From assembly GCF_047607725.1 (NCBI RefSeq), contig NZ_JBLKSS010000084.1, forward strand, positions 1 through 16,218: a DNA stretch of 16,218 nucleotides, read 5' to 3'. How positions within the stretch are numbered: position 1 is the first letter of the stretch; every line of letters begins with the position of its first letter. Both the position numbers and the translations under genes were made by a program. The DNA comes from JBLKSS01 sp047607725. Its GTDB lineage: Bacteria; Pseudomonadota; Gammaproteobacteria; Enterobacterales; Enterobacteriaceae. Positions 1-6,380 of the stretch are shown in pieces. The notes beneath the pieces were generated by a model, which made no database searches, was not told where the DNA came from, and saw only the letters and a list, made by a program, of their open reading frames with translations.

Positions 1-400
1 GGACGCACGGCGGGCGGGTCAATTCCCCGGAAGGCGTATTAATCCCGTTGCGATAACCACTGCCAATCAGCGAGGAATTCCCTGTTCGCATCAGCAACGC
101 CGACAATAATGCAGGACGGTTTGCTGTATACACATATCCCCGGCCACTATCGATACAGGCGTGGACACGTTTGTTTTTTTCCAGCCAGGCGGAAAGTATC
201 AATTTATCCGTCACCTCGCCCTGAACGGCGGAATTTGTCTGTAAATACCTGTCCAGACCGTCCGCGTAAAGAAGAAATGTCGTGGTGAGTGCCTGAATCT
301 GAATCGCTTCCGTGGTATTTCTGTGTGCACTATCAATCTGGCTTATCTGAAAAACGGCAAGCGCTGACATCACCAGCATAAATGCATAGCTGACGTTCAT
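1..400 (-). CDS. pilM: PilM, type IVb pilus biogenesis protein (C-terminus cut by window edge)
   Basis: Read on the minus strand, an ATG at 400 opens a frame that stays open to the window edge, giving about 133 residues without the C-terminus. It starts with an uncleaved-looking hydrophobic segment (residues 3-18, YAFMLVMSALAVFQIS) and continues with a small soluble domain holding VYTANRPALLSALL and SLIGSGYRNGINTPSG. That layout resembles the PilM family of thin conjugative pili (short membrane anchor, then VYVYGP and LIGRNVGG-like motifs). PilM is an inner-membrane accessory protein of type IVb pilus assembly. An AGGTG Shine-Dalgarno lies 8 bases before the ATG. The gene follows pilV by 45 bases, so it is probably co-transcribed. 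The identification rests on recalled family pattern and position after pilV, as in PAPI-1-type clusters. Confidence 0.72.
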   Translation of the reverse strand, partial: MNVSYAFMLVMSALAVFQISQIDSAHRNTTEAIQIQALTTTFLLYADGLDRYLQTNSAVQGEVTDKLILSAWLEKNKRVHACIDSGRGYVYTANRPALLSALLMRTGNSSLIGSGYRNGINTPSGELTRPPCV

Positions 401-445
401 AATTTATCACCTGGAATAAAAAAAGATTCTCTTTACGAGAGACAC

Positions 446-1651
446 TTAGTGGCAACAGGTAATCACATAAGCGGACTCTTCATTCTGATGGCCCACAAAT
501 TGCAATCCCGAAGCATACCAGCCAGCAGGACAACGATATTCCCTGAAGTCACGCCCCCACCAGTTTCCAACCTGCTGACACTCACGCTGCTCCAGACTTC
601 CCCCCGACGTCCAGCGTCCATTGGTGCAAGACAGTAACGCCCCCTCTGAAGTGCGTCCTACCAGCCCGTTAGGGCCACATCCCGCACCGGGTTGCGCCGT
701 ACCATCCAGTTGCAAATATTCACCGGTAGACAGACGTCCATCGGCCCGCACACGCCCGCCTTTAAGCTCACCAGAGGTATAGATGGACTTGCCGCCAAAT
801 GCCCTGATCCACGTACTGTCCGTCATATGAAAGCCGCCGCCCCATTTTTCCGAATACCAGCCGGAATCCCCGGTCGTTCTGAACCAGCCGCCGGTATAGG
901 TTTCGCCACTCGTGCGCGTGGTTTTGGCCTTCACCGTGTCGCTGGTGTTAACCTCCCTGGCGCTGACCGTTCCCGAGGCCGACAGGTTGTTCACCGCATT
1001 CACATCATTTCCACCCATATCCAGCGCGGTAGACATGGTATTCAGTTCAGGGTGACCCGGCACCGCCTTCCGGTAGAGGTAATCGTTAACCATCGCGCCA
1101 TTGGCGTAAAAGCCCGCCATTACCACATGCCCCTCGCCGGGATTAAAGCCGCCAAACGCCGACAGCTTTTCCGTCCAGGCCCCCAGTGCACCTTTTGCGA
1201 CATTCCCCTGGATATAACCGCCGCTGGCCCCGATATAGCCCGCCAGCTTGCGCGCCTGGCTAAGACTGAGACGGGTACCGCCGGTTAAAAACGTCATACT
1301 GTGAAATTTGTTTTTCTCTGGCTGATAAATTAACGTTTTGTAAGTACTGGAATAATTGTTACGGGCAGAAAAACCAGCGGGCAAATACCCCGCCGTCACC
1401 AGCATCGGCACCGTCAGCGTATACCCCTGGCTGGGCGATGATGCCGCACCGATAGCCGCATAATTATCCGTAATATATTTATTCACCGCCGCTTCAACCC
1501 GCCTCGCCTGGGACGCCGCAATATTCATCCTCACCGAGTCCTGAAGGCTATACGCCAGCGGCCCTATCACAATGGCCACCATCACGATAACAACCAGCAC
1601 GGCAATACTCACATCAGTTATCTGCCAGAGACCTTTTTTTAATCTGACCAT
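446..1651 (-). CDS. pilV: PilV, type IVb minor pilin / tip adhesin
   Basis: This encodes 401 residues. The N-terminus is pilin-like: a short basic leader (MVRLKKG), then LWQITDVSIAVLVVIVMVAI as the hydrophobic helix (about residues 8-33). A long central domain follows, then a cysteine-rich C-terminus (CGPNGLVGRTSEGALLSC and a final CPAGWY...TCCH) typical of PilV proteins. PilV forms the pilus tip and in R64-like plasmids selects the recipient cell. No shufflon recombination repeats or alternative 3' cassettes are visible, so the C-terminus looks fixed. The ATG at 1651 has AAAGGA about 9 bases upstream. The gene lies 50 bases after pilT and 45 before pilM, consistent with one operon. The usual glutamate at +5 after the cleavage glycine is missing; see the pilS entry. 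The frame is intact. Confidence 0.86.
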   Translation of the reverse strand: MVRLKKGLWQITDVSIAVLVVIVMVAIVIGPLAYSLQDSVRMNIAASQARRVEAAVNKYITDNYAAIGAASSPSQGYTLTVPMLVTAGYLPAGFSARNNYSSTYKTLIYQPEKNKFHSMTFLTGGTRLSLSQARKLAGYIGASGGYIQGNVAKGALGAWTEKLSAFGGFNPGEGHVVMAGFYANGAMVNDYLYRKAVPGHPELNTMSTALDMGGNDVNAVNNLSASGTVSAREVNTSDTVKAKTTRTSGETYTGGWFRTTGDSGWYSEKWGGGFHMTDSTWIRAFGGKSIYTSGELKGGRVRADGRLSTGEYLQLDGTAQPGAGCGPNGLVGRTSEGALLSCTNGRWTSGGSLEQRECQQVGNWWGRDFREYRCPAGWYASGLQFVGHQNEESAYVITCCH

Positions 1652-1701
1652 CGTCTGCGTCCTTTAAGTAAAACGATACCGAATGGCCCCAAACTGATCG
1701 T

Positions 1702-2610
1702 TCAGCGATTTAAGCTCGCCCGACGCATCTTGGCCTGGATAACATCCCGTGTCGTCGCGCATTTAATATTGAAACCCACCATATCGACATGATAACCGGC
1801 AATTTCATCCGCCCTGATAATCGGCGTCAGCGTCTGCCAGGTCACGATATACAGCGATTTGGCAATCATGGCCTTGGCATGATGGTTTTTCTCCTCACAC
1901 AGAATGCTGTATTTTTCTATCGCCTCAATCACTGACGACGCATGAAGCGTTGCCACCACAAACATGCTGAGAGAGGCTTTCAGGACTTCGTGGGCCGTCT
2001 CACCATCACGGATCTCCCCCAGAAGAAAGGTGGTCGCCCCCATCCTGAACGCTTTTTTCGTCGCCGAGGCATAGCCTTCACGCTCGCCGACCTCCAGTTG
2101 AATACAGCGCCCGTTGCCGTGCTGTCCCTGTAACAGGGTTTCTATCGGATCCTCAATCGATACCCCCAGCAAGCCGGTCTGCCGGATACGCTGGCTGACC
2201 ACCGAGGCCGCCGTGGTGGTTTTTCCCGCCCCCATCGGCCCGGAAATCAATACCAGCCCCGTTTGTTTCACATCGTTCACCGAGCGGATCAGATCGCTTG
2301 AAAAACCGATTTTATCAATGGGCCGTATCCCGTCCGGGGTCTGGCGAATAATAAAGGTTTCATTATCCTGCAAATCATTCGCCACCGTGACGCGGTAACG
2401 GCGGTCATCATGATGCACCGCGTATTCTGCTCTGCCGGTCTGTTTGTACACCTCGCTACAGCGTTTCTTTAATGCCTGAATATCGTCCTGCAATCCGGCG
2501 GGTGCCGGGACCAGCGCACGGCCCGCCCCGGTCATGCCTTTAATTTCGGCATAGTCACTGCCCAGATAAAGATCGACGAATCCCGCGTCAGCCAGTCTGG
2601 TTACGTTCAT
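1702..2610 (-). CDS. pilT: PilT-type secretion/retraction ATPase of the type IVb pilus
   Basis: A GspE/PilT-family ATPase of about 302 residues. All signature motifs are present: Walker A GPMGAGKTT (about residue 127 counted from the upstream GTG), Asp box IEDPIE (about 155), Walker B region FLLGEIRDGETAH (about 198-210), and His box VVATLHAS (about 222). It would power pilus retraction or transport at the inner membrane with PilR. It is much shorter than the R64 PilQ extension ATPase (about 500 residues), so it is the PilT2-like enzyme of PAPI-1/pKLC102 clusters rather than the main assembly ATPase. Two starts are possible: GTG at 2619, directly after the pilS stop, or ATG at 2610 (used here), which has GGTG just upstream. 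Translational coupling to pilS is likely. Confidence 0.83.
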   Translation of the reverse strand: MNVTRLADAGFVDLYLGSDYAEIKGMTGAGRALVPAPAGLQDDIQALKKRCSEVYKQTGRAEYAVHHDDRRYRVTVANDLQDNETFIIRQTPDGIRPIDKIGFSSDLIRSVNDVKQTGLVLISGPMGAGKTTTAASVVSQRIRQTGLLGVSIEDPIETLLQGQHGNGRCIQLEVGEREGYASATKKAFRMGATTFLLGEIRDGETAHEVLKASLSMFVVATLHASSVIEAIEKYSILCEEKNHHAKAMIAKSLYIVTWQTLTPIIRADEIAGYHVDMVGFNIKCATTRDVIQAKMRRASLNR

Positions 2611-2619
2611 GGTCACCAC

Positions 2620-3123
2620 TTAAGATTTGGTGGTAAAGACAACCGTATTGGCCTCGCTTGAACAGGCCGTTTTAGCTGCCACCGCCGTCACTTCGCCGGT
2701 CAGTGTAGTGCTGTTAATTTTGGTTGATTCCAAATCAGCGGTACCCACCCCTTTAGCCAGCCCGATACAGGCTTTTTTTGATAATTTGGTGCTTGAGACG
2801 ATAAAGCCAACACCGTTCCCCACCACGGTAATCACGCCACCGGATTTGTTATAGATTTTTCCTCTGCTCACCGTCACACTCGACGGAATAGAGCCGCCCG
2901 CAATCAGGGCTGGCACATAATCCTCTGTGCCGTAACCGTTGGAAGAAATCATGCCCCGTGTTTCCATAATGATATTATTGACCAGACTGACCTCGCTGGT
3001 TTTACTCACGTTTCCCCAGACGACATAGGCCACTCCCGCCACTAACGAAAGCAGAAAAAGCCCAATCGTGATTGAAATGCTGGAATCAGTGATATTGACA
3101 ACACCATTTTTAATGGTTTTCAT
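2620..3123 (-). CDS. pilS: PilS, major type IVb prepilin
   Basis: A 167-residue pilin with a 7-residue basic leader ending in glycine (MKTIKNG), a hydrophobic helix at about residues 17-37 (ITIGLFLLSLVAGVAYVVW), and a small globular domain with a C-terminal cysteine pair (about KKACIG and TACSSE) that could form the disulfide-bonded D-region. It should be the main pilus subunit, cleaved by a prepilin peptidase not present in this window. The start ATG at 3123 has AAGGATG upstream. The residue after the cleavage glycine is Val, and the stretch NITDSSISI has Asp at +6 and no Glu at +5, which is unusual; PilV has the matching pattern QITDVSIAV. The gene follows pilR by 73 bases and touches pilT. 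Confidence 0.82.
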   Translation of the reverse strand: MKTIKNGVVNITDSSISITIGLFLLSLVAGVAYVVWGNVSKTSEVSLVNNIIMETRGMISSNGYGTEDYVPALIAGGSIPSSVTVSRGKIYNKSGGVITVVGNGVGFIVSSTKLSKKACIGLAKGVGTADLESTKINSTTLTGEVTAVAAKTACSSEANTVVFTTKS

Positions 3124-3196
3124 AATAACATCCTTAAATAAATAAAAGCAAAGCAGCCCATCAATGGCTTGACAGACATTTACCGATAGAAAAAAT

Positions 3197-4267
3197 TTAA
3201 ATATGAAATTCGCGTTGAATTAAATCATACATAATAGCGATAATGGCACACAGCCCAATACCCGTTGCAAACATACAGAAAAACTTAATGCGTTCACCTG
3301 TTTTTTCCACACTGCATATGGTCTTTTCCAGCCATTTATCACCAAACTGTTTTAATGACCCCTCCTTATTGGCCGTGTCAAACAGACTTTGCATCTTGAT
3401 TATCGCCTCCTCCCCCGGAAAGTCGTATCCGGTAATATCGAGCGCGTGCCAAAGATTCTCTTCACCTCCCGATCCCATCGCATTCAATGTGGCCTGAAGC
3501 CGCTCATTAAGCCAGGCGGACGCGGACGCCGACAGCATCTTTTGCACCGCCTCCTCAATGGGGATCCCCGATGACAGCATGGCGTCAACATTAAGAATAA
3601 AGGTCGCCCCATACAGATTTTTATACAGTGACCAGGGCGGATACTTATCCGCATGAAACCGGAGGTTACCCGTCCAGCGCGGCAATGATTTCATTATCCC
3701 GTAAGCCACCATCACCATAAAGAGCAAGGCCAACAGACTGTAGTCGGTGAGAAACACATACAGATAATAAATACACATCTGCGCCGTGCTCCATTCCGAT
3801 AGAGGAACGGACTGCTTCAGAATAGGCACCAGAAAAACACATATCATGCTGATGATCCCAAACATCAGCGACAATAGATACAGAGACACCGTCAACGAAC
3901 TTCGGATGGATTTCTTTATCTTGTCTGATGCTTGCACAATGCGTATGGCATTCAAAAAACCGGCAGGCAGCCGGTTAGCCGCATCACAGGAATCAATCAC
4001 GCTCAGTTCCTGCGCGGGTATCCACTCTCGCATCGACTCAGCAAGCGAAAAACCGTTAGCAACGTTCCCCAACCATTCTCTAACGATTAACGCAACCGGA
4101 TGATTAGGCTGTTTTACCCTCCTCGTATAGTTCAATATCAGTTTTTCAAACACGTTTTCAATGCTAATCCCGTCCAGCAAGTATTGTCTGACATTATCGT
4201 AAATTTCAATTCTGTCATCTGCTGAAAAGGTTAGCTGGTAAATTCTGCGATGTAATTGATTCATCAT
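3197..4267 (-). CDS. pilR: PilR, inner-membrane platform protein (GspF/PilC family)
   Basis: A 356-residue polytopic protein with two cytoplasmic domains separated by membrane segments at about residues 125-152, 167-195 and 329-350. This is the GspF/PilC/PilR platform architecture that couples the pilus ATPase to pilin insertion. The second domain has the family-like NVDAMLSSGIPIEEAVQKM segment (helix pair of the repeated T2SSF domain). It starts with two consecutive ATGs at 4267 and 4264; GGGTGA lies directly before the first. It is the most upstream pil gene here: no pilQ, pilO, pilN or pilL lies to its right, where a divergently oriented unknown gene begins instead. The reading frame is complete, so the operon was cut cleanly between pilQ and pilR or was rearranged. 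Confidence 0.82.
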   Translation of the reverse strand: MMNQLHRRIYQLTFSADDRIEIYDNVRQYLLDGISIENVFEKLILNYTRRVKQPNHPVALIVREWLGNVANGFSLAESMREWIPAQELSVIDSCDAANRLPAGFLNAIRIVQASDKIKKSIRSSLTVSLYLLSLMFGIISMICVFLVPILKQSVPLSEWSTAQMCIYYLYVFLTDYSLLALLFMVMVAYGIMKSLPRWTGNLRFHADKYPPWSLYKNLYGATFILNVDAMLSSGIPIEEAVQKMLSASASAWLNERLQATLNAMGSGGEENLWHALDITGYDFPGEEAIIKMQSLFDTANKEGSLKQFGDKWLEKTICSVEKTGERIKFFCMFATGIGLCAIIAIMYDLIQREFHI

Positions 4268-4400
4268 TCACCCAATAACAGTAATATATATCGACATACC
4301 AGTTGTCAGATAAAAAGACTTATGGAAATGAGTTATTTCCCTCTATCGATAAAAAAAGCGATACAATTATATTCTATCGAAATATTTTCATTGCCATGAG
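4268..4400. promoter_or_regulatory. A/T-rich divergent spacer between pilR and the unknown plus-strand gene
   Basis: This 133-base spacer separates the minus-strand pil operon from the plus-strand unknown gene. It holds a small inverted repeat (GGAAAT/ATTTCC around 4324-4340), a TATAAT-like hexamer on the minus strand at 4366-4371 without a convincing -35 partner, and the sequence CGATAGA occurring twice on the minus strand. The pil operon promoter may lie here, but I cannot define it. Confidence 0.3.
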
Positions 4401-4858
4401 ATGCACGATAAAATGAAATTTACCCAATACTGGTGTTGCTTTCAAAAAAGCACAGCAAATGACTTTATCGAAGATGAATGTCACGGTTTTAAATACAACC
4501 CATTCTCGTTAGAGAAATCAGTGAATACTCCAGACAATAAAAGAAAACCAACATTAAAAATAGACACATTAGAAACAGTTAAAAACACGCCGATTGAATC
4601 AAGAAAATTCACCATTACAGATAGCGCGACTGTTATCACAGAAAGCATTTACGGCGAATTCATAACGCCCCCGACGCCGCACTCTACCCCAGAAAGCATA
4701 CCCGCGGTTATCGGTTTTATACCAAAGCACTTGACAAAAAAAATAGAAAACTTAAACACAAAAATATTAATGAACAAATCCTAAACGATAGAACCATAAT
4801 AGACTCAATTTTGGATAAGATTCAAAAAAACTCAATATTTGGCCAAGACTTTGACGTA
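4401..4858 (+). pseudogene. Unrecognised A/T-rich gene, frameshifted at an A-tract and truncated by the 332-bp element
   Basis: The first part (ATG 4401, stop 4784, 127 residues) is hydrophilic, rich in Thr, Ser, Lys and Pro (FITPPTPHSTPESIPAV), with no signal peptide or membrane segment. Just before its stop, at the run of eight A (4736-4743), a different frame opens. It reads on for about 38 codons without a stop in A/T-rich DNA (RKLKHKNINEQILNDRT then IIDSILDKIQKNSIFGQDF) until the mobile element at 4859. One extra A would join both parts into one frame. The original protein was therefore at least about 150 residues, with an amphipathic Ile/Asp/Lys-rich end. I do not recognise the family. 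The low G/C content suggests horizontal origin, and a secreted or effector-like protein is possible but unsupported. Confidence 0.5.
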
Positions 4859-4860
4859 AA

Positions 4861-4904
4861 CGCCCCGTGGAGGACGTCTTGAATTATTGGTGGGTTTGTT
4901 GTAT
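4861..4904 (+). repeat. Left 44-bp terminal inverted repeat
   Basis: It runs from CGCCCCGTGG to GGGTTTGTTGTAT and is repeated perfectly in reverse complement at 5145-5188. It is also present in direct orientation at 16085-16128 at the start of the second copy. Confidence 0.85.
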
Positions 4905-5022
4905 GAGACAGTAAACCTACGTTACACGCTTATGCTCATTGCATTTTCACATTGTATTGATTTTAATAATTTTTATTTCCATCCCGGTTTGAGTGATATG
5001 AAATTAGTGGTTCTGATGTTTG

Positions 5023-5058
5023 TGATAGTGTCCATTAAAATTTAAGTGGACACTATCA
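5023..5058. repeat. 36-bp near-palindrome inside the element
   Basis: Arms TGATAGTGTCCA (5023-5034) and TGGACACTATCA (5047-5058) pair perfectly around a partly self-complementary core (TTAAAATTTAAG). It could be a cruciform or hairpin, or two abutted ends of another insertion sequence left by an excision. Confidence 0.6.
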
Positions 5059-5144
5059 TCGCCGGATTATCCATGATCTGACAGCCGTCCCTTATAGGAT
5101 GCGGGTTCACTAGGCATCGTAGTGGAACATATTCTTATTGGGCT

Positions 5145-5188
5145 ATACAACAAACCCACCAATAATTCAAGACGTCCTCCACGGGGCG
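5145..5188 (-). repeat. Right 44-bp terminal inverted repeat
   Basis: Perfect reverse complement of 4861-4904. The 90 bases internal to this end (5055-5144) are also shared with the copy at the window's right edge, which identifies which end of the element this is. Confidence 0.85.
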
Positions 5189-5203
5189 CTTACTTTTTTG
5201 CCG

Positions 5204-5505
5204 CCATCGGCCGCTTTGATCCTGCCTCCCTTTCCACCCATGACGATGACGGTGTCGTTTTGTTGACCGGGCCGGGTGAACGCGGACCGGTGGATACGCA
5301 TAGCCGGCCACCGTTGGTGTTCACCGGGGAAAGCGCGCGGCAATGACTTGATCCCGCACTCGATAAGGATGACGCCTACGAGCTGGCGGAGACCCGCGCG
5401 CTGCCGCCCACGGCCTTTGTTTGGCACCCGGTTTCCTCCGCGGTCGGGAATATCTACAATGACAGCTCGCAACTTATTCAGCCGATTACCGACCCGGTAA
5501 TCTAA
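5204..5505 (+). pseudogene. Unidentified gene remnant with one in-frame stop, 5' end lost at the mobile element
   Basis: One plus-strand frame runs from the element border to a TAA at 5503-5505, broken only by a TGA at 5344-5346. It gives about 47 residues before the stop (including FDPASLSTHDDDGVVLLTG) and 52 after it (including LDKDDAYELAETRALPPTAF, then WHPVSSAVGNIYNDSSQLIQ). Codon use in this frame (mostly G/C third positions) looks like a real gene, unlike the A/T-rich DNA left of the element. No start codon or Shine-Dalgarno remains, so it is a 3' fragment. I do not recognise the family. The opposite strand is also open over this stretch but lacks a plausible start signal, so the strand call is not certain. 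Confidence 0.4.
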
Positions 5506-5657
5506 CGTCGCGCGCAAGGTCGGGAGATCAGATGCTGCTATTGGAATTTTTCGCACAATTGATAGAACTGGCGCACCGGCTATTCCACTGAATGTGGGCG
5601 CGGTCTGTAGGATGAGCAAGGTGAGACTGGGGCGCTTGGCTGGCGCCTAAAAACTGC

Positions 5658-5686
5658 TTGTGTACCTCCGCCCGCGCTTTTATGCT
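5658..5686 (+). promoter_or_regulatory. Putative sigma-70 promoter of the LysE-family gene
   Basis: TTGTGT (5658-5663) and TATGCT (5681-5686) are separated by 17 bases. Transcription would start near 5693, about 25 bases before the ATG at 5718. Confidence 0.42.
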
Positions 5687-5717
5687 GGGACTCTTTTTTG
5701 TCTGGCGAGAGAACAGG

Positions 5718-6331
5718 ATGTTACTTACCTCATCACTGCTGCTATTTTCCGCCATCTGCCTGGTGCTAACGTTGACACCGGCGCCTGATATGCTGCTCAT
5801 TGTATCGCGCAGCCTCAGCCAGGGACGCGGAGCCGGTTTCGCCACGTTCGGCGGGATTATGGCTGGCACCTATTGCCATGCGCTTGCGGCGGCGTTTGGG
5901 GTGTCGCAGCTGTTTCTAGCGGCGCCGCTGGTCTACCAGCTGGTTCGGGGCGCCGGCGCGGTCTATCTGCTCTATCTGGCATGGAAAATGATTTGCCGCC
6001 GTGAAGGTGCGGCATCGGTGGCGGTCGCCGGCCGCTGGGGACGATATTCCGCCAGGGCCTCATGACCAACTTGCTTAATCCCAAGATGGCGTTGTTTGTT
6101 TTGGCGCTATTTCCGCAGTTTGTGCAGCCGCAGGCGGGATCGGTGGCGCTACAGATTTTGCTGATGGCCACGGTGCTCAATGCCATCGGATTGGTGGTGA
6201 ACGGGGCCGTGATCCTTTCCGCCAGCCGTATTGGTCGCAGCCTGCAGGCCCCCGATCATCGCGCGCCGCAGTGGCCGCGCTATTTGTTGGCCTCGGTGTA
6301 TGCCGGTCTGGCCTGCAAATTGGCGCTCTGA
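5718..6331 (+). pseudogene. LysE/RhtB-family amino-acid exporter, frameshifted
   Basis: The family proteins are inner-membrane exporters of amino acids of about 205 residues with six membrane segments. The N-terminal half starts at ATG 5718 (MLLTSSLLLFSAICLVLTLT) and has the family signature TPAPDMLLIVSRSLSQGRGAG and YLLYLAWKM. The frame then derails and ends near 6063. The C-terminal half lies in another frame and is recognisable from about 6035 (TIFRQGLMTNLLNPKMALFV, FPQFVQPQAG) to the TGA at 6329-6331. The crossover falls at about 6020-6045, near the GGGG of CTGGGGACG. Joined, the two parts have the normal family length, so this is a single indel in an otherwise complete gene. The specific substrate cannot be told. 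An upstream in-frame ATG at 5682 is less likely because it overlaps the putative -10 element. Confidence 0.78.
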
Positions 6332-6380
6332 GGCCGTCAGTAGCCTCTAAAGGAAAATGGCCATCGGCCGCGGCGGCGCT

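Larger units (their letters stand above)
4859..5190. mobile_element. Non-autonomous MITE-like element with 44-bp terminal inverted repeats and TA flanks
   Basis: The ends are perfect inverted copies: 4861-4904 equals the reverse complement of 5145-5188, starting CGCCCCGTGGAGGACGTC. Both ends are flanked by TA (4857-4858 and 5191-5192), the target duplication expected for IS630/Tc1-type transposition. The 332-bp interior has no meaningful reading frame, so mobility would need a transposase supplied elsewhere. A second copy starts at 16083 in opposite orientation and matches at 134 of 136 visible positions. The family assignment is inferred from the TA and repeat structure only. The flanking G and C outside the TA also match at all three visible ends, so the true border could be two bases further out. 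Confidence 0.72.

Noticed and set aside
446..900. Shufflon at the 3' end of pilV
   Set aside because: No inverted recombination repeats or alternative C-terminal segments are visible in or beside the gene.
692..1288. 198-residue plus-strand frame inside pilV
   Set aside because: It lies antisense to a well-supported pilin gene, has no Shine-Dalgarno, and its composition is that of a shadow frame.
4281..4309. CTGACA-17-TATTAC as pilR promoter
   Set aside because: It would leave a leader of only about 7 bases before the ATG, with no room for a ribosome-binding site.
5167..5619. 150-residue minus-strand frame
   Set aside because: It starts without a ribosome-binding site and runs into the element's terminal repeat; the plus-strand frame has better codon character.
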